From JAFGMR01 sp964632755 (GTDB taxonomy: Archaea > Halobacteriota > Methanosarcinia > Methanotrichales > Methanotrichaceae), in contig CAZWDT010000039.1 of the NCBI GenBank assembly GCA_964632755.1, positions 1-28,930 on the forward strand: 28,930 nt of DNA. The letters run 5' to 3'. Both the position numbers and the translations under genes were made by a program. The notes beneath the pieces are model-generated. The model made no database searches and was not told the origin of the DNA. It saw only the letters and a program-made list of their open reading frames with translations. Shown in pieces: positions 21,166 to 27,898 of the stretch. Each line of letters starts with the position of its first letter. Position 1 is the stretch's first letter.

Positions 21166-21969
21166 ATGAAGAGCTACGGGATCTTCGGCTACCCAATCGA
21201 ACACAGCCTCTCACCCGCCATGCAGAACGCCGCCTTTCGCGCCCTGGGGCTCAATGCCTGCTATCATCCATTTCGGGTGGCTCCAGACGATTTGGAGGAC
21301 GCCCTTGACGGGGCGAGAGCCATGGGATTCTCAGGCCTGAACCTCACCATCCCCCTCAAGGAGAGGGCTCTAGCTTATCTCACGCCGGACAGCGTGGCCT
21401 TGGAGATGGGGGCGATCAATACCGTGGTTCCGGCCAAGATGAGGGGCTTCAATACCGATGGCCTGGGCGCCAAATTGGCCCTCGAAGGGGCGGGCGTTGC
21501 GCTGAAGGGAGAGAAGGTGCTCGTGATTGGATCGGGTGGGGCGGCAAGGGCGATTGCCTTCATGCTCGCGCAGGAGGGGGCGGAGATTGCGATTGCCAAC
21601 CGTGGAAAAGCCCGTGCAGTGGATCTGGCGAGCCGCTCTGGCGCGGACGGCTTCGGCCTCGACGAGCTGGAACGGCTCGTCACCTGGGCAGACCTCATCA
21701 TCAATGCGACCTCGATTGGGATGTCTCCGGGCGACGCGAGGCTGATCGATCCCCGGTGGCTACGAAAAGAGAAGGCAGTCTTCGATATAGTGTACAACCG
21801 GAAGACGGAGCTCCTCATGGACGCCGAGAGGGCGGGGTGTCCGGCGCTCGATGGGGTTTCCATGCTGGTCGGCCAGGGGGCGGCATCGTTTCGGATATGG
21901 ACAGGGCTTGAGGCGCCTGTGGATACTATGGAGAGGGCTGTAAGGGAGGCCCTGGGAGGGAGGAGATGA
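21166..21969 (+). CDS. aroE: Shikimate 5-dehydrogenase
   Basis: This 267-aa enzyme reduces 3-dehydroshikimate to shikimate with NADPH in the shikimate pathway. Substrate-site motifs are present: PIEHSLSPAMQNAAF, GLNLTIPLKE with the catalytic Lys, GAINTVV and FNTDG with the catalytic Asp. The Rossmann loop VIGSGGAARAI and the closing VSMLVGQGAASFRIWTG are also typical. I start at ATG 21166 because MKSYGIFGYPIEHS is the normal N-terminus; the frame is open further upstream but without family sequence. Its TGA overlaps the tyrA ATG by 4 nt (ATGA), so the two are translationally coupled. Confidence 0.96.
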   Translation: MKSYGIFGYPIEHSLSPAMQNAAFRALGLNACYHPFRVAPDDLEDALDGARAMGFSGLNLTIPLKERALAYLTPDSVALEMGAINTVVPAKMRGFNTDGLGAKLALEGAGVALKGEKVLVIGSGGAARAIAFMLAQEGAEIAIANRGKARAVDLASRSGADGFGLDELERLVTWADLIINATSIGMSPGDARLIDPRWLRKEKAVFDIVYNRKTELLMDAERAGCPALDGVSMLVGQGAASFRIWTGLEAPVDTMERAVREALGGRR

Positions 21970-22844
21970 CTGAAGAGCGAATGCTGATCATCGGCGGGAC
22001 TGGGGAGACGGGATCTTGGTTTGCCCGCTACTTCAACGAGAGGGGCTTTCTGGTCTCCGTCTGGGGACCGAGCGGGAAGAAAGAGAAGGCGGCCGAGATG
22101 GGGGTCGAATGGGCAGACGACCTCATGGAGGCAGTCGAGGAAAGCCACGTGGTTGTAATAAGCGTCCCGATCGAACGCACCGTCGAGGTGATCGAGAGCG
22201 TTGCAGGGCACATGTTGCCAGGATCGCTTCTCATGGACCTGACCTCACTCAAGGCGGGGCCGATGGAAGCCATGATCCGCTCTGCGCCCCCGGGAGTCGA
22301 TCTCCTCGGGACTCATCCGATGTTCGGCCCCACCATGCCCTCCTTGAGGGGACAGACGATCATACTCACGCCTGCCTTGGGTTCCTCGGGAGAGTGGCTT
22401 GATGTGATGCGTTCAATCTTCCAAGGCGATGGGGCGAAAATCGAAGTGATGACGCCTGCCGAACACGATCGTGTAATGGCCGTGGTCCAGGCCCTCACCC
22501 ATTTCGCCTACATCGGAATCGGGGCATCCCTTGAGGCTCTCGACTTCGACGTTGAGCGTTCACGCCGGTTCATGTCCCCGGTCTATGAGATCATGCTCGA
22601 CTTCGTCGGACGAATCCTGGACCAGAGCCCGGATCTCTATGCCTCGATCCAGGGAAATCCCTTCGCCCGCGAGGTTAGGGATACGTTCATCGCCCAATGC
22701 ATGCGACTCTCCGACAGAATCGATGCCGGTGACCTCGAGGGCTTTCAGGATATCATGAGAGAGGCCGCGTTACATTTTGGCCATACTCACCAGGCGCTGG
22801 AGCGCTCGGATCTGATCATAAACAGCATGGTGCGGAGGGATTAG
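21966..22844 (+). CDS. tyrA: Prephenate dehydrogenase
   Basis: This 292-aa enzyme oxidatively decarboxylates prephenate to 4-hydroxyphenylpyruvate for tyrosine synthesis. It has an N-terminal NAD-binding fold (MLIIGGTGETGSWFARYF), the VVVISVPIERT strand, LLMDLTSLK, and the substrate-binding GTHPMFGPTMPSL block with the conserved His. The helical C-terminal half is typical (AEHDRVMAVVQALTHFAYI). There is no ACT or chorismate-mutase domain, so it is a monofunctional form without visible feedback domain. It starts within the aroE stop codon after a GGGAGGGAGG-type ribosome-binding site. With aroE it makes a compact aromatic amino acid operon. Confidence 0.95.
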   Translation: MTEERMLIIGGTGETGSWFARYFNERGFLVSVWGPSGKKEKAAEMGVEWADDLMEAVEESHVVVISVPIERTVEVIESVAGHMLPGSLLMDLTSLKAGPMEAMIRSAPPGVDLLGTHPMFGPTMPSLRGQTIILTPALGSSGEWLDVMRSIFQGDGAKIEVMTPAEHDRVMAVVQALTHFAYIGIGASLEALDFDVERSRRFMSPVYEIMLDFVGRILDQSPDLYASIQGNPFAREVRDTFIAQCMRLSDRIDAGDLEGFQDIMREAALHFGHTHQALERSDLIINSMVRRD

Positions 22845-22880
22845 GCGGTCCTGTGGCCATCTCCAGCCAGCCAAGGGATA

Positions 22881-22887
22881 TTTATAT
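22881..22887 (+). promoter_or_regulatory. TATA box of the DUF2240 gene
   Basis: TTTATAT within GGATATTTATATC lies about 35 nt before the TTG start, placing transcription start near 22912 with a very short leader. Confidence 0.65.
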
Positions 22888-22920
22888 CTGCATTCATCAA
22901 AGGCTTTAGGGGAATCGTAT

Positions 22921-23406
22921 TTGGACAAGGAGAGAGCCTATCTGGTGGCCACGCCCTTCAAGAAGCGGGGAAAAAAGAGCCTGAAGGTGAGCGACTTCAT
23001 ATTCACGATCTCGCTCGACCTCAAATGGGGTCCTCCCGACAAGGTGCGTGCCCTCTTGCTGGAGGCGGAGAAGGAGGGCATGATCTGCTTGGAGGGGGAT
23101 ATGGTCCACGCCTCCTTCGAGGAGGATGAGGTAGAGGTGCCAATCGGCTTCAAGCCACAGGCCGAGGAGAGCCTATTCGACAGGGCGGTGCGGCTGATAA
23201 CCTCTAATACGGGCATGGGCCGAAAAGAAGTGATCGCTCTCGTAAACGAGCGCCAGGACTCGCTCCAGAGGCTGGTGGATCTCGATGCAGTGGTGCTCCT
23301 AGTCGCGAGGGAGATGGGCTTGGACGTGAGGGAGATGGCAATCGAAGCGTATCGCCAGCTGCTCGAGGGGGATGATCGCTCCGCAAGTTCGACCGCCACC
23401 CATTGA
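22921..23406 (+). CDS. DUF2240 family archaeal protein
   Basis: This 161-aa soluble protein matches the archaeal DUF2240 family. The opening is AYLVATPFKKRGKKSLKVSD, with a winged-helix-like first half (FIFTISLDLKWGPPDKVRAL, AEKEGMICLEGDMVHA) and a helical second half (FDRAVRLITSNTGMGRKEVI, LVDLDAVVLLVAREMG). The start codon is TTG, with AGGGGAA upstream and a good TATA box. DUF2240 proteins are widespread in Euryarchaeota, but no activity is established. The fold suggests a nucleic-acid-associated role. It is monocistronic, with its own promoter between tyrA and the flavodoxin fusion. Confidence 0.82.
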   Translation: MDKERAYLVATPFKKRGKKSLKVSDFIFTISLDLKWGPPDKVRALLLEAEKEGMICLEGDMVHASFEEDEVEVPIGFKPQAEESLFDRAVRLITSNTGMGRKEVIALVNERQDSLQRLVDLDAVVLLVAREMGLDVREMAIEAYRQLLEGDDRSASSTATH

Positions 23407-23454
23407 GCGTCCACCCGATAGAGGAAGGCTCGATATGGCTCGGTGATGCTGATG

Positions 23455-24411
23455 ATGAGGACGCTCGTAATCTACGGGAGCAAGTATGGGTCCACAGAGG
23501 AGATTGCTTCCGCCATCTCAATGGTGCTTGGACCTTCAAGGTGCTGCCGGGCAGAGGAGTTTCGGCCTGAGCTACGCGAGTTCGAGCTGGTAGTCCTTGG
23601 CACGCCCATCTACAAGGGCATGGCAAGCCCAGCCATATGGAACTTCATTCGAGAGGGGAGAGACTGGCTAAGCGACAAGCCCGTTGCCCTCTTCTGCACC
23701 TGCCTGAACAGGGAGGACGGGAAGAGGAACATCGATCAGCTCCAGGAGCTCTTGGGAGGCGAGGTGATCGCATCCCGGGTATTCGATGGAAGGATGCAGC
23801 TGGAGAGGCTTGACGAGGCGGACTTCCTCGGAATGGAGGTGTTCTCAAAGAGGACGGGGACTCCCTTCGAGAGCGTCGACCGCATGGACATGGAGGCGGT
23901 GGCGGAGTTCGCCCTCGAGCTGAAGAGGGAGAGGGATACGCGGAGCCCGGGGATGGAACGAGGGAATCTGAGAAGGCTGATCGAGGCCTTTCTCGCGTCG
24001 CACAAGATCTGCACGCTTGCGTGCGGCCATTGCGGCCGCGTCAGGGCAACGCCCATCGAGTACAACTACAGGGATGGCTCCATCTACATGCTGAGCGAGG
24101 GCGGTGAGAAGTTCGCCCATATCCTCCTAAACCCCAATGTCTCGATCGCCGTATACGACGAATACGTGAGCATGGCCACCATCGGAGGGATCCAAATATC
24201 CGGAACCGCCACGATCGTAGCTCCCGCTGAGGAGGAGTACCAAGAGATATTGAAGGCCCGGGGCCTGAGGCCTGAGAGGATCGCGTCCCTTCCCATCACA
24301 TTGAATGTGATCAGAGTGCGCCTGGAGAGGGCCGAGTTCCTATATGCCAAGCTCAAGGCCAAGGGAGATCAGATCACCCAGGTATACGACTTCCCCGGGG
24401 CAGAGCTCTAG
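23455..24411 (+). CDS. Flavodoxin domain fused to a pyridoxamine-phosphate-oxidase-like split barrel
   Basis: This protein of about 318 aa joins two flavin-binding folds. Residues 1-165 are a HemG/flavodoxin-5-like domain: LVIYGSKYGSTEEIA carries the FMN phosphate loop, followed by LVVLGTPIYKGMASPAIW and PVALFCTCLNREDGKRNID. Residues of about 180-318 form a PNPOx-type FMN-binding split barrel (KICTLACGHCGRVRATPIEY, FAHILLNPNVSIAVYDEY, GIQISGTATIV). Three cysteines in TLACGHCG are notable. ATG 23455 gives the normal flavodoxin start and has GGTGAT 7 nt upstream; GTG 23443 is also open. Its stop overlaps the HIT gene stop by 4 nt on the opposite strand. It is likely a redox enzyme passing electrons between two flavins; the substrate is unknown. 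Confidence 0.82.
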   Translation: MRTLVIYGSKYGSTEEIASAISMVLGPSRCCRAEEFRPELREFELVVLGTPIYKGMASPAIWNFIREGRDWLSDKPVALFCTCLNREDGKRNIDQLQELLGGEVIASRVFDGRMQLERLDEADFLGMEVFSKRTGTPFESVDRMDMEAVAEFALELKRERDTRSPGMERGNLRRLIEAFLASHKICTLACGHCGRVRATPIEYNYRDGSIYMLSEGGEKFAHILLNPNVSIAVYDEYVSMATIGGIQISGTATIVAPAEEEYQEILKARGLRPERIASLPITLNVIRVRLERAEFLYAKLKAKGDQITQVYDFPGAEL

Positions 24412-24839
24412 GCAGCCTCCAGCCTTCGGAGAGCCTCTTCAAGGGCAGCTGGCTCGCAAAGACCTGCCATCATTCCCGCCCCCTCCTGGAAGCCCTCCAG
24501 CGCGTTGAAGAAGCGGTCGATGGGGTCTTTACTGTAGGTCGGAACCAGGAATACGTGGGTGTGGGGAATCCTTCGCCCCCTGATGTAGAGGGCGACGAAG
24601 TCTGGAGAAAACGCCCTCTTGATCTTACCCGCAACCTTCTGGGCCCCCTTGAATACGGCCTCGACCTCGTCCTCGGAGAGGTCGTGCCACCATGGGACAT
24701 GCCTCTTTGGAATCACCAGCGTGTGGCCCATCGCGAAGGGGTTGATATCCAAGATCGCCATACATAGGTCGTCTTCGTAGATCACGCGGGCATCTGCCTT
24801 CCCCTCTACAATCTTACAGAATATGCAATCCTCGCCCAT
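24408..24839 (-). CDS. HIT-family protein with altered histidine triad
   Basis: This 143-aa HIT-superfamily protein of the Hint/nucleotide hydrolase type would act on nucleoside phosphates or AMP conjugates. It starts with the zinc-binding CIFCKIV (C5, C8), then has VIYEDDLCMAILDINPFAMG, the HTLVIPKRHV block and the triad region IPHTHVFLVPT. The canonical HxHxHxx reads H-T-H-V-F here, so the third His is Phe while the central, nucleophilic His is kept. A C-terminal helical tail of about 40 residues follows. It is the last gene of the minus-strand molybdopterin-type cluster, 53 nt after the small unknown gene, and converges on the flavodoxin fusion with a 4-nt overlap. Confidence 0.88.
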   Translation of the reverse strand: MGEDCIFCKIVEGKADARVIYEDDLCMAILDINPFAMGHTLVIPKRHVPWWHDLSEDEVEAVFKGAQKVAGKIKRAFSPDFVALYIRGRRIPHTHVFLVPTYSKDPIDRFFNALEGFQEGAGMMAGLCEPAALEEALRRLEAA

Positions 24840-24892
24840 TCCTATTCGTCCTCCATGTCCACAGTTCCCATTCTCTCCTTATCCGGAAGCTC

Positions 24893-25240
24893 TCACAGAT
24901 AGCACTCGCCTTCGGACTCGTAGGCCTCCTCCACTTGCGCTGCCAGATCCGGCGAGACTTTGGACGCTACGAGCTGGAAGAAGGCCAGAGCGTACTCGAT
25001 CTCCAGGCAGCCGAGGCTCTCCTTTCCCTCAAGTATCATCCGACAGAGGTAGGAGAGCTCGTCTGAGGAGAGACGGTCGAGCCTGCCCGCGAAGTCGATC
25101 AGATCTCGCGAGATATGGTTTGCAAGCGGTGGAAGAATCGACCTGTACTCAACTCCCGATCCAGAGCAGATCAGCGCCTCGAGCTCGGGCGCGAGCTTAC
25201 GCAGTATATCGAGATCGTCCTCGTTCAGTCGCCTTGGCAT
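24893..25240 (-). CDS. 115-aa helical protein of unknown function
   Basis: This is a predicted all-helical, acidic, soluble protein (LNEDDLDILRKLAPELEALI, DLIDFAGRLDRLSSDELSYL, IEYALAFFQLVASKVSPDLA). GAGGTGATG a few nt before the ATG supports the start. It lies between moaE and the HIT gene on the same strand and is preceded by a 24-codon frame that ends 2 nt before it. No family is recognised. Cotranscription with the MoaD/MoaE genes is likely from strand and spacing, but its role there is unknown. Confidence 0.65.
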   Translation of the reverse strand: MPRRLNEDDLDILRKLAPELEALICSGSGVEYRSILPPLANHISRDLIDFAGRLDRLSSDELSYLCRMILEGKESLGCLEIEYALAFFQLVASKVSPDLAAQVEEAYESEGECYL

Positions 25241-25242
25241 AT

Positions 25243-25317
25243 CTACATCACCTCGAATCCCTCAAGCACCCCGCTAGCCCAGAGGAGGTAGCCCCCCTCT
25301 CCAATCCTTAGACCCAT
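25243..25317 (-). CDS. Possible 24-aa microprotein between moaE and the next gene
   Basis: An ATG inside the last codons of moaE (25317) opens a 24-codon frame. It reads GLRIGEGGYLLWASGVLEGF and ends with a TAG only 2 nt before the next gene's ATG. AAAGGTGAT lies directly upstream. It fills the whole gap of the operon, which is unusual for chance. The alternative is that it is the true C-terminus of MoaE displaced by a frameshift (natural or sequencing) near 25310. Confidence 0.3.
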   Translation of the reverse strand: MGLRIGEGGYLLWASGVLEGFEVM

Positions 25318-25697
25318 CTATCACCCTTTGCCGAGAGCTCCTTCTTCCATATGGCAGAGCGCCGCTTCAGCTCCTCGATGACGAATGAGCAGCCATCGAA
25401 TGCCGCTTGTCGATGGGGGGCAGCGCATACGATCGCGACAAGGTCGTCTCCGATGGAGAGGCGCCCAACTCTATGGACTATATCCACCGACCTGATATCG
25501 AAGCGGTCCAAGGCCTCCTCTCTGATCTTATCGAGCTCGGCGAGGGCCATCTCCCTGTAGGCCTCGACCTCCATGCCCTGGATGCCGTCGTCCCTGACGA
25601 TGCCCAGAAAGGTCACGACCGCTCCAACCTCCGGCCTCCTTGCCTGAGAGAGCATCTCCTCCAGGGGGATCTCCTCCGCGCCGATATGGATCATCAT
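25308..25697 (-). CDS. moaE: Molybdopterin synthase catalytic subunit MoaE
   Basis: This 129-aa protein converts precursor Z (cPMP) to molybdopterin using thiocarboxylated MoaD. Characteristic segments are GAVVTFLGIVRDD, VEAYREMALAELDKIREEAL, VHRVGRLSIGDDLVAIVCAA, PHRQAAFDGCSFVIEELKRR and IWKKELSAKGDRW, which holds the conserved catalytic lysines. The length is slightly short at the C-terminus. A frame that continues with plausible protein sequence overlaps its end (see the 24-codon frame). Its ATG overlaps the moaD TGA by 4 nt. Confidence 0.94.
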   Translation of the reverse strand: MMIHIGAEEIPLEEMLSQARRPEVGAVVTFLGIVRDDGIQGMEVEAYREMALAELDKIREEALDRFDIRSVDIVHRVGRLSIGDDLVAIVCAAPHRQAAFDGCSFVIEELKRRSAIWKKELSAKGDRWV

Positions 25698-25972
25698 CCT
25701 CCGGCAAAGGGAGGAAAGATGGCAAGCTCGTCTCCCTCCGTGAGGGGCGCATCGAGCCCCCCCTGTGAGTCGATGTTCACGCGGTTGAGCATGATCATCG
25801 CCGTATCCTTTAGCGCCCCTGTGGGCTCATAGACCTCCTCATGGAGGCCGAGATGGCTTTTTGCGAGCAGGTCGAGAAGGTCCCTCAGCCTTGCCCCTGC
25901 AGGGAGCGCAACCTCGATCTCCTTTCCAAGGATCTCCCGGAAGTTCGCAAATGCCACGACGTTGACCTTCAA
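25694..25972 (-). CDS. moaD: MoaD/ThiS-type sulfur carrier protein
   Basis: This 92-aa ubiquitin-fold sulfur carrier has VNVVAFANFREILGKEIEVA and LTEGDELAIFPPFAGG, with the terminal Gly-Gly that is adenylated by an E1 enzyme and thiocarboxylated. It donates sulfur to MoaE in molybdopterin synthesis; archaeal MoaD-like proteins can also act as SAMPs or in tRNA thiolation. The start codon is TTG, and TTGA overlaps the DUF1894 stop by 4 nt. At the other end it overlaps moaE by 4 nt. Translational coupling on both sides implies a tight stoichiometric unit. Confidence 0.93.
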   Translation of the reverse strand: MKVNVVAFANFREILGKEIEVALPAGARLRDLLDLLAKSHLGLHEEVYEPTGALKDTAMIMLNRVNIDSQGGLDAPLTEGDELAIFPPFAGG

Positions 25973-26286
25973 CGTTTGCGCCCCCTTCCCTTGAGCGACC
26001 TCTTCATCTCCGCGCTCACCTCCGACCTGAACCTCTCGACCTCAGCGCCGTCCTTCAGGCGGAGGACGAACGTCCCATAACAGGGCTTTGTGAATGGAAA
26101 TAAGATGTTATCGTCCTCGATCCCAATCGCTAGTGGAGGGACGCCTATCAGGTACTCGCCGAAGAGCTTGAAGCCCGGCTGGACGTGGTGGACCTCTGGG
26201 GCGTGTGACTCTATGTACTCTCGGGCCTCCTTGAAGGAGATCCGAGCGAGGAGCACCTCCGGCTTGAGGGCCTCTATGCAGCCCAT
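25969..26286 (-). CDS. DUF1894 family methanogen protein
   Basis: This 105-aa protein matches the methanogen-restricted DUF1894 family. Its text is MGCIEALKPEVLLARISFKE, EYIESHAPEVHHVQPGFK, YLIGVPPLAIGIEDDNILFP and FTKPCYGTFVLRL. Conserved cysteines sit near the start (C3) and in KPCYG. The basic tail (LKGRGRKR) is short. The ATG lies inside the end of the DUF1890 gene (13-nt overlap) and the stop overlaps the moaD start by 4 nt. The long open frame upstream of 26286 is DUF1890 read out of frame. The function is unknown; the overlaps place it between its usual partner DUF1890 and the sulfur-carrier genes. Confidence 0.88.
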   Translation of the reverse strand: MGCIEALKPEVLLARISFKEAREYIESHAPEVHHVQPGFKLFGEYLIGVPPLAIGIEDDNILFPFTKPCYGTFVLRLKDGAEVERFRSEVSAEMKRSLKGRGRKR

Positions 26287-26735
26287 CCCATCACCTTGTC
26301 GATCTTCGCCTTCAGCGGAGCTGGGTTGTGCACCGCCTTTGCAGCGATCCTCTCGCAGTCGAAGTCTACCATCTCTGCGATCTCCTCGGCGCCTCTGCCG
26401 TAGATGAGGGCATAGATCCTGGCGCTCGATATGCTGCGAATCGTTGCCCCATAGGTCACTCCAGCGTCGCTGTGCATGAATACGAAGCAGATATCGAACG
26501 TCATCTCCCCCTCCACCGTCTTCGCTATGCAATCGTCGAGGTTCATCGTCTCCGAGAGGTAATGCCTCTCAGGGTCGGCCACCTCCAAGAGCTTCAGGGC
26601 GGCGCCGGTTCCGGCCACGAGGACCTCCCAGCCATCCCTTCTCAACCTCGAACATAGATAGAGGGCGATGCTCGTCTGAACCGGCACCTCTGGGCAGCCC
26701 ATCAATAAGAGCGCTTTCCCTCCCCTTTCGAACAT
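26274..26735 (-). CDS. DUF1890 family methanogen protein
   Basis: This 153-aa Rossmann-like protein of the methanogen DUF1890 family has ALLLMGCPEVPVQTSIALYL, WEVLVAGTGAALKLLEVADP, ETMNLDDCIAKTVEGE and ICFVFMHSDAGVTYGATIRS. The fold resembles DsrE-type small sulfur-relay proteins, though that similarity is my reading and not a demonstrated homology. Conserved cysteines occur in GCPE and DDC. GAGGAGG lies 5 nt before ATG 26735; the frame is open further upstream but only through intergenic DNA. It has its own TATA box (26770-26777) and leads the DUF1890-DUF1894-moaD-moaE overlapping unit. Confidence 0.88.
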   Translation of the reverse strand: MFERGGKALLLMGCPEVPVQTSIALYLCSRLRRDGWEVLVAGTGAALKLLEVADPERHYLSETMNLDDCIAKTVEGEMTFDICFVFMHSDAGVTYGATIRSISSARIYALIYGRGAEEIAEMVDFDCERIAAKAVHNPAPLKAKIDKVMGWAA

Positions 26736-26769
26736 TTCATCCTCCTCTGGATATTTGGATCTTGAAACA

Positions 26770-26777
26770 TACTTAAA
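26770..26777 (-). promoter_or_regulatory. TATA-like box of the DUF1890-moaE unit
   Basis: TTTAAGTA on the minus strand lies 35-42 nt before the DUF1890 ATG and right at the end of the E1-like gene. It would give a short leader containing GAGGAGG. The unit may therefore be transcribed independently of the E1 gene. Confidence 0.5.
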
Positions 26778-26779
26778 CC

Positions 26780-27514
26780 TCACCGCCTCCGGGATGGACC
26801 GCAGTCCGGGCAATGTAAATCGCGGTCAACCTCGACCTCTTCGAGCACCGAGGCGAGACCATCCCAGATGGCGAGGCGGTTCTCGAGGAGGCAGCCCTTT
26901 CCTCCCACGTACTTCACCGCCTCGTTCACCTGGATGGAGCCGATGATGCCGCAGGTAGAGCCCAGGGCTGGCGGGGTGGTAGATGGAGGGTGCCTGGGAT
27001 AGATGCATCGAATGCACGCCGTCCTTCCCGGGATCACCGTCGTTGCCTGGCCCCGAAAGCCGGAGATCGCCCCGTGGAAGAGGGGGATCTCCCTCTCGAT
27101 CGCCGCCCTGTTCAGGAGGAACCTTGCGTCGAAGCTGTCGAGGGCGTCTACGATGAGCTCGGCATCGCCCAAGAGCTCGTCGATGTTGTCGGCTTCGATC
27201 GTTGCGCATATAGGCTCCACCTCCACCTCAGGGTTCAGCTCTCTCATGGACTCGCATGCGGAACTCGCCTTGCTTCTTCCAAGGTCCTTCATTCCGTGGA
27301 GGATCTGGCGGTTCAGGTTGCTCGTCTCAACGCTGTCGCCATCCACTATGGTGATCCGGCCAAAGCCTGCCGCTGCCATGTAGAAAGCGGCAGCCGAGCC
27401 GAGGCCCCCTGCGCCCGCGATGAATACATGGGAGGCAAAAAGCCTCTCCTGGCCATCCTCGCCGAGCAGCGGTATCTGGCGAGAGTATCGGCTAAGATCG
27501 CGATCTTTGGACAT
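26780..27514 (-). CDS. HesA/MoeB/ThiF-family E1-like sulfur-carrier adenylyltransferase
   Basis: This 244-aa enzyme would adenylate the C-terminal Gly of a MoaD/ThiS-type carrier using ATP. It has SRYSRQIPLLGEDGQERL, the nucleotide loop VFIAGAGGLGSAAAFYMA, VDGDSVETSNLNRQILH, and zinc ligands in CIRCIYP and CPDC. It lacks a rhodanese domain, so sulfur comes from elsewhere. The catalytic-Cys region reads ALGSTCGIIGSIQVNEAVKY. It is the first gene of the minus-strand cluster, 44 nt ahead of DUF1890. No Shine-Dalgarno precedes the ATG, and a box A at 27541-27546 fits a leaderless transcript. A broken copy of part of this gene lies upstream at 27701-27806. MoeB and ThiF/SAMP-activating roles cannot be told apart. 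Confidence 0.9.
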   Translation of the reverse strand: MSKDRDLSRYSRQIPLLGEDGQERLFASHVFIAGAGGLGSAAAFYMAAAGFGRITIVDGDSVETSNLNRQILHGMKDLGRSKASSACESMRELNPEVEVEPICATIEADNIDELLGDAELIVDALDSFDARFLLNRAAIEREIPLFHGAISGFRGQATTVIPGRTACIRCIYPRHPPSTTPPALGSTCGIIGSIQVNEAVKYVGGKGCLLENRLAIWDGLASVLEEVEVDRDLHCPDCGPSRRR

Positions 27515-27540
27515 CGGCTGGAAGAATGAAGCTCAGGCGA

Positions 27541-27546
27541 TTTAAG
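27541..27546 (-). promoter_or_regulatory. TATA-like box of the E1-like gene
   Basis: CTTAAA on the minus strand (within GGCTTAAATCGC) lies about 27-32 nt before the ATG at 27514, where no ribosome-binding site exists, as expected for leaderless initiation. Confidence 0.5.
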
Positions 27547-27700
27547 CCAAGCGATATGGATTGGATCTTGGGATGAAGGGCTTTTGCCGCTGCGTCTGTA
27601 TGCTATATGCGATTATCGAAGGATCGTGCTAATGCATTGAGGGCGCATAGGCAAGCGCCGGTAGGGCATATCCTCGTAAGAGTGGCAGCATCGAGGAGAG

Positions 27701-27806
27701 GCTGTCGAGGGCGTCTACGATGAGCTCAGCATCGCCCAAGAGCTCGTCGATGTTATCGGCTTCGAAACGTTGCAATAATCGGCTCTGTCTCTGCCCCAGG
27801 GTTCAG
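27701..27806 (-). pseudogene. Truncated, frameshifted copy of part of the moeB-like gene
   Basis: This segment aligns with 27134-27238 inside the E1-like gene. The first 65 nt match at 63 positions; the remaining 40 or so match at roughly two thirds, with one inserted base. Translated, it reads LNP..E.EPI.AT, then, after the shift, EADNIDELLGDAELIVDALDS. The insertion breaks the frame, and the similarity ends abruptly on both sides. It is a relic of a duplicated or second E1-like gene. Confidence 0.85.
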
Positions 27807-27871
27807 TAGACTGCTCTACTTAAATCGATCCGCATAAGTACGTCTTTTGTATAAGATCGTTTGGCGTCCTC

Positions 27872-27883
27872 AAAAAAAAAAAA
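27872..27883 (-). terminator. T12 terminator of the acyltransferase gene
   Basis: Twelve A on the plus strand give a run of twelve T on the minus strand, 16-27 nt past the acyltransferase stop. A U-run alone suffices for archaeal intrinsic termination. Confidence 0.65.
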
Positions 27884-27898
27884 TTGGCCCTAAGAACT

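Larger units (their letters stand above)
27515..27898. other. Intergenic stretch with a gene relic at a composition boundary
   Basis: These 384 nt contain the E1 promoter at the left, the partial E1 gene copy at 27701-27806, and a 12-A run at 27872-27883. Composition shifts from GC-rich to AT-rich across the right end. No intact gene is present. Confidence 0.6.

Noticed and set aside
21375..22211. Minus-strand frame of 278 codons opposite aroE-tyrA
   Set aside because: It is antisense to two well-supported enzymes; Ser/Pro-rich translation is typical of a GC-rich shadow frame.
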